This document shows positions 54,001 through 64,000 of a DNA stretch of 64,000 bases, in pieces. Positions within the stretch are counted from its first letter, which is position 1. Every line of letters begins with the position of its first letter. The translations under genes and the position numbers were made by a program. Origin of the DNA: Hippophae tibetana (Eukaryota > Streptophyta > Magnoliopsida > Rosales > Elaeagnaceae); assembly GCA_037013495.1 (NCBI GenBank), contig JAZDXN010000022.1:62001-126000 (forward strand). Reading direction: 5' to 3'. The notes below the pieces were generated by a model. That model was not told where the DNA came from and did not search any database. It saw only the letters and a program-made list of their open reading frames with translations.

Positions 54001-54830
54001 TAATTTAATTTTATATATTGTACCATCATGTCTACAATCTCCTTCTATTTAAATTTTGATTTTTTAATTTCATCTAATATTAAGATACATGTGGTATGTA
54101 TGATATTTCACCATCAATTGGTAAATAATTATTTCATTTAAGCTAATATATATATTTATTGCTTTTACTTATGTTTGAATATTTTTTAATTATTTCATAC
54201 AGGAAAAACTTTAGGTTTGATTTATTTATTTTTAACATTTTTAATAATATTTAGTACAAACTAGTACGCGTTAATTAATTTATAAGAGATTATTATATGA
54301 TATTTAATTTTTATAAAAAAAATTAGACATTGGGTTAATTAAATTATATTAAATTAATTTATTTTGTCTCAAATTAGTTGGTAAAAATAATAATTTTGAA
54401 AGAAGATAACTTATGAAATTTTTTTATTTTAATTTATGTTTGGGACTATTATTAGATGTTGTCATAATTATAAAGTAATACGTGAAATATTTTTTCGATA
54501 ATAAAAGCTAAATATGCATAAATAATCATATAGTGTTGCTTGATATAGGTTTAAAAATTATTTTCAAAATTTAAATAATTTAATTGCATATTGCACCATC
54601 ATCTAATATTAAGATTTATGAATGATATTTAACCGTTAATTTGTAAAAAATAATTTTATTTAATCTAATATATATATTTATAGTTTTTACTTGTGTGATT
54701 TTTTTAATTTATTTCGTATAAAGGAAATGTTTTATGTGTTTAGCATTTTTAATAACATTTAGTATAAACTAGTACGTATTAGTTTATTTATTTGAGATTA
54801 TTATATCATATTTCATTTTTATCAAACAAA
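51055..54830 (+). repeat. Higher-order repeat block V, copy 2 (four dimers, matched to about 54830)
   Basis: Units 50-53 repeat units 46-49 in the same order at an offset of 4,207-4,208 bp, with the same private markers. The match ends in the B half of unit 53. There AATAAGACATTTTGTTAG (unit 49) becomes AATAACACATTTTGATAG (54831 onward), which is shared with the B half of unit 42. The breakpoint again lies inside a half-unit and not at a unit edge. Confidence 0.9.
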
Positions 54831-57800
54831 ATAACACATTTTGATAGTTAAATTACATTAACTAATTTATTTTGACCCGAATTAGTTGGGAAAAATAATG
54901 ATTTTGTGTTATATTAACTTAAATATATATAAGTATTTTGTAGTGAGATAATTTATGAAATTTTATAATCCTTATTTATATTTTTAGAATTATTAGACTT
55001 AATACTAATTATAAAGTCCATAAATCTAATAAATAGGTTTAAATTTTGTTTTGCATAATTTAATTGTATATTGTACCATCATGTCTACAATCTCCTTCTA
55101 TTTAAATTTTGATTTTTTAATTTCATCTAATATTAAGATACATGTGGTATGTATGATATTTCACCCTCAATTGGTAAATAATTATTTCATTTAATCTAAT
55201 ATATATTTATAGCTTTTACTTATGTTTTAATTATTTTAATTATGTCATACAGGAAAAACTTTAGGTTTTATTTATTGTTTTTAACATTTTTAATAATATT
55301 TAGTACAAACTAGTACGCGTTAATTACTTTATATGAGATTATTATATGATATTTCATTTTTATAAAACAAAATTAGACATTTGGTTAGTTAAATTATATT
55401 AAATTAATTTATTTTGTCTCAAATTAGTTGGTAAAAATAATGATTTTAAAAGACGATAACTTATGAAATTTTGTAATTCTAATTTATGTTTGGAAAATTA
55501 TTAGTTGTTGTCACAATTATAAACTAATACATGAAATATTTTTTCGATAATAAAAACTAAATATGCCTAAATAATCATATAGTGTTGCTTGATATAGGTT
55601 TAAAAATTAGTTTCATAATTTAAATAATATAATTGCATATTTCACCATCATCTAATATTAAGATTTGTGAATGATATTTAACCGTTAATTAGTAAATAAT
55701 TATTTTATTTAATCTAATATATATATTTATAGTTTTTACTTTTGTCATTGTATTAATTTATTTCTTATAAAAGAATTTTTTTATGTTTTTAGCATTTTTA
55801 ATAACATTTGGTATAAACTAGTACGTATTAGTTTATTTATTTGAGATTATTATATCATATTTCATTTTTATCAAACAAAATAAGACATTTTGTTAGTTAA
55901 ATTACACTAAACTAATTTATTTTGTCCCGAATTAGTTGGGAAAAATAATGATTTTGTTTTATATTAATTATATATATCTATAAGTATTTTGTAGTGAGAT
56001 AATTTATGAAATTTTATAATCCTTATTTATATTTGTAGAATTATTAGACTTAATACTAATTACAAAGTCAATAAATGTAATAAATAGGTTTAAAATTAGT
56101 TTTGCATAATTTAATTTTATATATTGTACCATCATATCTACAATCTCCTTATATTTAAATTGTGATTTTTTAATTTCATCTAATATTAAGATACATGTGT
56201 TTGTATGATATTTCACCCTCAATTGGTAAATTATTATTTCATTTAATCTAATATATATATTTATAGCTTTTACTTATGTTTTAATTATTTTTAATTATTT
56301 CATAAAGGAAAAACTTTAGGTTTTATTTACTTGTTTTTAAATTTTTTAATAATATTTAGTGTGAACTAGTACGCGTTAATTAATTTATAAGAGATTATTG
56401 TATGATATTTCATTTTTTCAAAACAAAATTAGATATTTGGTTAGTTAAATTATATTAAATTAATTTATTTTGTCTCAAATTAGTTGGTAAAAATTATGAT
56501 TTTAAAAGAAGATAACTTATGAAATGTTGTAATTCTAATTTATGTTTGGAAAATTATTAGATGTTGTCCTAATTATAAAGTAATATGTGAAATATTATTT
56601 CGATAATAAAAGCTAAATATGCATAAATAATCATACAGTTTTTCTTGATATAGGTTTAAAAATTATTTTCATAATTTAAATAATTTAATTGCATATTTCA
56701 CCATCATCTAATATTAAGATTTGTGAATGATATTTAACCTTTAATTAGTAAATAATTATTTTATTTAATCTAATATATATATTTATAGTTTTTACTTGTG
56801 TCATTTTATTAAATTATTTCGTATAAAGGAAATGTTTTATGTGTTTAGCATTTTTAATAACATTTAGTATAAACTAGTACGTATTAGTTTATTTATTTGA
56901 GATTATTATATCATATTTCATTTTTATCAAACAAAATAAGACATTTTGTTAGGTAAATTACACTAAACTAATTTATTTTGACCCAAATTAGTTGGGAAAA
57001 ATAATGATTTTGTGTTATATTAACTTATATATATATAAGTATTTTGAGTGAGATAATTTATGAAATTTTATAATACTTATTTATATTTGTAGAATTAGTA
57101 GACTTAATACTAATTATAAAGTCAATAAATCTAATAAATAGGTTTCAATTTTGTTTTGCATAATTTAATTGTATATTGTACCATCATGTCTACAATCTCC
57201 TTCTATTTAAATTTTGATTTTTTAATTTCATCTAATATTAAGATACATGTGGTATGTATGATATTTCACCCTCAATTGGTAAATAATTATTTCATTTAAT
57301 CTAATATATATATTTATAGCTTTTACTTATGTTTTAATTATTTTAATTATTTCATAAAGGAAAAACTTTAGGTTTTATTTATTTGTTTTTAACATTTTTA
57401 AAAATATTTAGTACAAACTAGTACGCGTTAATTAATTTATAAGAGATTATTGTATGATATTTCATTTTTATAAAACAAAATTAGACATTTGGATAGTTAA
57501 ATTATATTTAATTTATTTATTTTGTCTCAAATTAGTTGGTAAAAATAATGATTTTAAAAGAAGATAACTTATGAAATTTTGTAATTCTAATTTATGTTAG
57601 GAAAATTATTAGATCTTGTCCTAATTATAAACTAATATGTGAAATATGTTTTCGATAATAAAAGCTAATTATGCATAAATAATCATATAGTGTTGCTTGA
57701 TATAGGTTTAAAAATTATTTTCATAATTTAAATAATTTAATTGCATATTGCACCATCATTAAATATTAAGATTTATGAATGATATTTAACCGTTAATTAG

Positions 57801-58246
57801 TAAATAATTATTTTATTTAATCTAATATATATATTTATAGTTTTTACTTTTGTGATTTTATTAATTTATTTCGTATAAAGGAAAGTTTTTATGTGTTTAG
57901 CATTTTTAATGACATATAGTATAAAGTAGTACGTATTAGTTTATTTATTTGAGATTATTATATCATATTTCATTTTTATAAAAAAAAATAAGACATTTTG
58001 TTAGTTAATTTACATTAAACTAATTTATTTTGTCCCGAATTAGTTGGGAAAAATAATGATTTTGTTTTATATTAACTTATATATATATAAGTATTTTGTT
58101 GTGAGATAATTTATGAAATTTTATAATCCTTATTTATATTTGTAGAATTATTAGACTTAATACTAATTATAAAGTCAATAAATCTAATAAATAGGTTTCA
58201 ATTTTGTTTTGCATAATTTAATTGTATATTGTACCATCACGTCTAC

Positions 58247-58255
58247 GGTATAAGT
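58247..58255 (+). repeat. 9-bp insertion variant in unit 56
   Basis: The standard GTCTACAATCTCC is replaced by GTCTAC, then GGTATAAGT, then AATCTCC, and the preceding ATCATG reads ATCACG. This brings unit 56 to 1,062 bp. The only other copy with this insertion is in unit 58. Confidence 0.85.
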
Positions 58256-60353
58256 AATCTCCTTCTATTTAAATTTTGATTTTTTAATTTCATCTAATAT
58301 TAAGATACATGTGGTATGTATGATATTTCACCCTCAATTGGTAAATAATTATTTCATTTAATCTAATATATATATTTATAGCTTTTACTTATGTTTGAAT
58401 TATTTTAATTATTTCATACATGAAAAACTTTAGATTTTATTGATTTATTTTTAACATTTTTAATAATATTTAGTACAAACTAGTACGCTTTAATTAATTT
58501 ATAAGAGATTATTGTATGATATTTCATTTTTATAAAAAGAAATTAGACATTTGGTTAGTTAAATTATATTAAATTAATTTATTTTGTCTCAAATTAGTTG
58601 GTAAAAATAATGATTTTAAAAGAAGACAACTTATGAAATTTTGTAATTCTAATTTATGTTTGGAAAATTATTAGATGTTGTCATAATTATAAACTAATAC
58701 GTGAAATAGTCTTTCGATAATAAAAACTAAATATGCATAAATAATCATACAGTGTTGCTTGATATAGGTTTAAAAATTATTTCCATAATTTAAATAATTT
58801 AATTGCATATTTCACCATCATCTAATATTAAGATTTGTGAATGATATTTAACCGTTAATTAGTAAATAATTATTTTATTTAATCTAATATATATATATAT
58901 AGTTTTTACTTGTGTCATTTTATTAAATTATTTCGTATAAAGGAAATGTTTTATGTGTTTAGCATTTTTAATAACATTTAGTATAAACTAGTACGTATTA
59001 GTTTATTTATTTGAGATTATTATATTATTTTTCATTTTTATCAAACAAAATAAGACATTTTAATAGTTAAATTACACTAAACTAATTTATTTTGACCCGA
59101 ATTAGTTGGGAAAACAAATGATTTTGTGTTATATTAACTTATATATATATAAGTATTTTGTAGTGAGATAATTTATGAAAATTTTATAATCCTTATTTAT
59201 ATTTGTAGAATTATTAGACTTAAAACTAATTATAAAGTCAATAAATCTAATAAATAGGTTTAAATTTTGTTTTGCATAATTTAATTGTATATTGTACCAT
59301 CATGTCTACAATCTATTTCTATTTAAATTTTGATTTTTTAATTTCATGTAATATTAAGATACATGTGGTATGTATGATATTTCACCCTCAATTGGTAAAT
59401 AATTATTTCATTTAATCTAATATATATATTTATAGATTTTACTTATGTTTTAATTATTTCATACAGGAAAAACTTTAGGTTTTATTTATTTGTTTTTATC
59501 ATTTTTAATAATATTTAGTACAAACTAGTACGCGTTAATTAATTTATAAGAGATTATTATATGATATTTCATTTTTATAAAACAAAATTATACATTTGGT
59601 TAGTTAAATTATATTAAATTAATTTATTTTGTCTCCAATTAGTTGGTAAAAATAATGATTTTAAAAGAAGACAACTTATGAAATTTTGTAATTCTATTTT
59701 ATGTTTGGAAAATTATTAGATGTTGTCATAATTATAAACTAATACATGAAATAGTTTATCTATAATAAAAACTAAATATGCATAAATAATCATACATTGT
59801 TGCTTGATATAGGTTTAAAAATTATTTTCATAATTTAAATAATTTAATTGCATATTTCACCATCATCTAATATTAAGATTTGTGAGTGATATTTAACCGT
59901 TAATTAGTAAATAATTATTTTATTTAATCTACTATATATATTTATAGTTTTTACTTGTGTCATTTTATTAAATTATTTCGTATAAAGGAAATGTTTTATG
60001 TATTTAGCATTTTTAATAACATTTAGTATAAACTAGTACGTATTAGTTTATTTATTTGAGATTATTATATCATATTTCATTTTTATCAAACAAAATAAGA
60101 AATTTTGTTAGTTAAATTACACTAAACTAATTTATTTTGACCCGAATTAGTTGGGAAAACTAATGATTTTGTGTTATATTAACTTATATATATATAAGTA
60201 TTTTGTAGTGAGATAATTTATGAAATCTTATAATACTTATTTATATTTGTAGAATTATTAGACTTAATACTAATTATAATGTCAATAAATCTAATAAAAA
60301 GGTTTAAATTTTGTTTTGTATAATTTAATTGTATATTGTACCATCACGTCTAC

Positions 60354-60362
60354 GGTATAGGT
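60354..60362 (+). repeat. 9-bp insertion variant in unit 58
   Basis: The insertion reads GGTATAGGT, one base different from the copy at 58247-58255, with the same ATCACG change before it. It brings unit 58 to 1,061 bp. Unit 57, which lies between the two, lacks it. Confidence 0.85.
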
Positions 60363-63300
60363 AATCTCCTTCTATTTAAATTTTGATTTTTTTATTTCAT
60401 ATAATATTAAGATAGATGTGGTATGTATGATATTTACCCTAAATTGGTAAATAATTATTTCATTTAATCTAATATACACATTTATAGCTTTTACTTATGT
60501 TTGAATTTTTTAAATTATTTCATAGAGTAAAAACTTTAATTTTTATTTATTTGTTTTTAACATTTCTAATAATATTTAGTATAAATTAGTACGCGTTAAT
60601 TAATTTATAAGAGATTATTATATGATATTTCATTTTTCTAAAACAAAATTAGACATTTGGTTAGTTAAATTATATTAAATTAATTTATTTTGTCTCAAAT
60701 TAGTTGGTAAAAATAATGATTTTAAAAGAAGATAACTTATGAAATTTTGTAATTCTAATTTATGTTTGCAAAATTATTAGATGTTGTCCTAATTATAAAG
60801 TAATATGTGAAATATGTTTTCGATAATAAAAGCTAAATATGCATAAATAATCATAAAGTGTTGCTTGATATAGGTTTAAAAATTATTTTCATAATTTAAA
60901 TAATTTAATTGCATATTGCACCATCATTTAATATTAAGATTTATGAATGATATTTAACCATTAATTAGTAAATAATTATTTTATTTAATCTAATATATAT
61001 ATTTATAGTTTTTACTTTTGTGATTTTATTAATTTATTTCGTATAAAGGCAAGTTTTTATGTGTTTAGCATTTTTAATAACATATAGTATAAACTAGTAC
61101 GCATTAGTTTATTATTTTGGAATTATTATATCATATTTCATTTTTATAAAAAAAAATAAGACATTTTGTTAGTTAAATTACATTAAACTAATTTATTTTG
61201 TCCCGAATTAGTTGGGAAAAATAATGATTTTGTTTTATATTAACTTATATATATATTAGTATTTTGTTGTGAGATAATTTATGAAATTTTATAATCCTTA
61301 TTTATATTTGTAGAATTATTAGACTTAATACTAATTATAAAGTCAATAAATCTAATAAATAGGTTTAAATTTTGTTTTGCATAATTTAATTGTATATTGT
61401 ACCATCATGTCTACAATCTACTTCTATTTAAATTTTGATTTTTTAATTTCATCTAATATTAAGATACATGTGTTTGTATGATATTTCACCCTCAATTGGT
61501 AAATAATTATTTCATTTAATCTAATATATATATTTATAGCTTTTACTTATGTTTTAATTATTTTTAATTATTTCATAAAGGAAAAACTTTAGGTTTTATT
61601 TACTTGTTTTTAAATTTTTTAATAATATTTAGTATAAACTAGTACGCGTTAATTAATTTATAAGAGATTATTGTATGATATTTCATTTTTTCAAAACAAA
61701 ATTAGATATTTGGTTAGTTAAATTATATTAAATTAATTTATTTTGTCTCAAATTAGTTGGTAAAAATTATGATTTTAAAAGAAGATAACTTATGAAATGT
61801 TGTAATTCTAATTTATGTTTGGAAAATTATTAGATGTTGTCCTAATTATAAAGTAATATGTGAAATATTATTTCGATAATAAAAGCTAAATATGCTTAAA
61901 TAATCATACAGTTTTTCTTGATATAGGTTTAACAATTATTTTCATAATTTAAATAATTTAATTGCATATTTCACCATCATCTAATATTAAGATTTGTGAA
62001 TGATATTTAACCGTTAATTAGTAAATAATTATTTTATTTAATATAATATATATATTTATAGTTTTTACTTGTGTCATTTTATTAAATTATTTCGTATAAA
62101 GGAAATGTTTTATGTGTTTAGCATTTTTAATAACATTTAGTATAAACTAGTACGTATTAGTTTATTTATTTGAGATTATTATATCATATTTCATTTTTAT
62201 CAAACAAAATAAGACATTTTGTTAGTTAAATTACACTAAACTAATTTATTTTGACCCAAATTAGTTGGGAAAAATAATGATTTTGTGTTATATTAACTTA
62301 TATATATATAAGTATTTTGTAGTGAGATAATTTATGAAATTTTATAATACTTATTTATATTTGTAGAATTAGTAGACTTAATACTAATTATAAAGTCAAT
62401 AAATCTAATAAATAGGTTTCAATTTTGTTTTGCATAATTTAATTGTATATTGTACCATCATGTCTACAATCTATTTCTATTTAAATTTGATTTTTTAATT
62501 TCATGTAATATTAAAATACATGTGGTATGTATGATATTTCACCCTCAATTGTTAAATAATTATTTCATTTAATCTAATATATATATTTATAGATTTTACT
62601 TATGTTTTAATTATTTCATACAGGAAAAACTTTAGGTTTTATTTATTTGTTTTTATGATTTTAATAATATTTAGTAAAAACTAGTACGCGTTAATTAATT
62701 TATAAGAGATTATTATATGATATTTCATTTTTATAAAACAAAATTAGACATTTGGTTAGTTAAATTATATTAAATTAATTTATTTTGTCTCAAATTAGTT
62801 GGTCAAAATAATGATTTTAAAAGAAGATAACTTATGAAATTTTGTAATTCTAATTTATGTTTGGAAAATTATTAGATGTTGACCTAATTATATACTAATA
62901 CATGAAATATTTTTTCTATAATAAAAACTAAATATGCATAAATAATCATACAGTGTTGCTTGATATAGGTTTAAAAATTATTTTCATAATTTAAATAATT
63001 TAATTGCATATTTCACCATCATCTAATATTAAGATTTGTGAATGATATTTCACCGTTAATTAGTAAATAATTATTTTATTTAATCTTATATATATTTATA
63101 GTTTTTACTTGTGTGATTTTATTAAATTATTTCGTATAAAGGAAATATTTTTATGTGTTTAGCATTTTTAATAACATTTAGTATAAACTAGTACCTATTA
63201 GTTTATTTATTTGAGATTATTATATCATAATTCATTTTTATCAAAGAAAATAAGACATTTTGTTAGTTAAATTACACTAAACTAATTTATTTTGTCCCGA

Positions 63301-63685
63301 ATTATTTGGGAAAAATAATGATTTTGTGTTATATTAACTTATATATATATAAGTATTTTGTAGTTAGATAATTTATGAAATTTTATAATTCTTATTTATA
63401 TTTGTAGAATTATTACACTTAAAACTAATTATAAAGTCAATAAATCTAATAAATAGGTTTAAAATTTGTTTTGCATAATTTAATTTTATATATTGTACCA
63501 TCATGTGTACAATCTACTTCTATTTAAATTTTTATTTTTTTAATTTCATCTAATATTAAGATACATGTGCTATGTATGATATTTCACCCTCAACTGGTAA
63601 ATAATTATTTAATTTAATCTAATATATATATTTATTGATTTTATTTATGTTTGAATTTTTTTTTTCATTATTTCATACAGGAAAA

Positions 63686-64000
63686 ACTTTAGGTTTTATT
63701 TATTTATTTTTAACATTTTTAACAATATTTAGTATAAATTAGTACGCGTTAATTAATTTATAAGAGATTATTATATGATATTTCATTTTTATAAAACAAA
63801 ATTAGATATTTGGTTAGTTAAATTATATTAAATGAATTTATTTTGTTTCAATTTAGTTGGTAAAAATAATGATTTTAAAAGAAGATAACTTATGAAATTT
63901 TGTAATTAATTTATGTTTGGAAAATTATTAGATGTTGTCCTAATTATAAACTAATACGTGAAATATTTTTTCGATAATAAACACTAAATATGCATAAATA
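63686..64000 (+). repeat. Partial unit 62 cut by the window end
   Basis: The first 315 bp of an A half are present, including TAGTACGCGTTAATTAATT and TTCGATAATAAA. The anchor is preceded by an unusually long T-run (GAATTTTTTTTTTCATT, about 63652). The array evidently continues past the window. Confidence 0.9.

Larger units (their letters stand above)
54831..63685 (+). repeat. Block VI, units 53B-61, diverged mixture of subfamilies
   Basis: I could not find a clean higher-order period. Unit 55 (56313) and unit 60 (61586) are alike and resemble block IV. Unit 58 (59472) resembles units 47 and 51. Units 56 and 58 share a 9-bp insertion. Many copies have private changes, for example TAGTACGCTTTAATT in unit 57, AACTTTAATTTTT and TATAAATTAGTACGCG in unit 59, and a TATACACATTT disruption of the conserved island at about 60474. 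Divergence between units is visibly greater than at the left end. Confidence 0.85.
1..64000 (+). repeat. AT-rich dimeric satellite array, about 1,051-bp unit, spans entire window
   Basis: The anchor ACTTTAGGTTTTA and its point variants open each unit. Its starts are: 1, 1052, 2103, 3154, 4207, 5260, 6311, 7362, 8413, 9466, 10519, 11570, 12621, 13672, 14723, 15781, 16834, 17885, 18936, 19987, 21030, 22089, 23141, 24192, 25243, 26297, 26841, 27895, 28946, 29999, 31052, 32105, 33160, 34211, 35263, 36317, 37370, 38424, 39477, 40530, 41583, 42636, 43688, 44740, 45795, 46847, 47892, 48945, 50001, 51055, 52100, 53153, 54208, 55258, 56313, 57365, 58427, 59472, 60533, 61586, 62629 and 63686. Most spacings are 1,050-1,056 bp. 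Exceptions are 544, 1,043-1,045 and 1,057-1,062 bp. Units are numbered 1-62 in this order in the other entries. All are in one orientation, with no intervening unique sequence, and the phase chosen is arbitrary. I see no gene in any stretch of the array. Non-coding satellite heterochromatin is the only supported interpretation. Confidence 0.98.

Noticed and set aside
56004..56222. A 72-codon open frame on the minus strand that begins with TTG.
   Set aside because: It lies in the B half of an ordinary satellite unit (54). It is open only because of private base changes, it starts without ATG, its composition is that of the repeat (K/N/I-rich), and homologous frames in the other units are closed by stops. 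I treat it as chance.
1..64000. Transposable elements, tRNA or rRNA genes, CRISPR-like arrays.
   Set aside because: No terminal repeats with target duplications, coding domains, tRNA-like folds or short direct repeats with unique spacers were seen. Every stretch is accounted for by the satellite unit.

Overview
The whole 64 kb window is one uninterrupted satellite-DNA array. I see no gene, RNA gene, transposable element or unique sequence in it. The DNA is extremely A+T-rich (sampled lines are about 15-23% G+C), and all copies lie head to tail in the same orientation. The basic tandem unit is about 1,051 bp. It is a dimer of two diverged, homologous halves, called A (about 519 bp) and B (about 532 bp) here. 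Counting the anchor that opens half A gives 62 unit starts: 60 full dimers, one half-length unit of 544 bp, and a 315-bp partial unit cut by the window end.

An array this long, with a long AT-rich unit and nested amplification, points to the heterochromatin of a eukaryotic chromosome. Variation at CpG and some CAG sites looks like decay of methylated cytosines, which would fit a plant. The half-unit size (mean about 525 bp) is close to the 528-bp subtelomeric satellite khipu of common bean. That match is on length only, I could not compare sequences, and the species remains unproven.

Layout, left to right. (I) About 942-11125: two nearly identical copies of a five-dimer higher-order repeat (period 5,259 bp). 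(II) About 9805-23215: two copies plus a start of a third of a six-dimer repeat (period 6,315 then about 6,308 bp). (III) About 23216-32285: an irregular stretch with a 1,598-bp tandem duplication made by an A/B unequal exchange, which left the half unit at 26297-26840. (IV) About 32286-43687: a different subfamily, entered abruptly inside one unit, with a local five-dimer duplication (offset about 5,266 bp). (V) About 43688-54830: a four-dimer repeat (period about 4,208 bp). (VI) 54831-64000: a more diverged mixture of subfamilies without a clean higher-order period.

The record is one of repeated segmental amplification by unequal exchange, with short gene-conversion patches between units. 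A dense cluster of one-base indels at 32.1-35.5 kb sits on the III/IV subfamily switch and may mark low consensus quality or an assembly join. I found no hidden coding or defence system.
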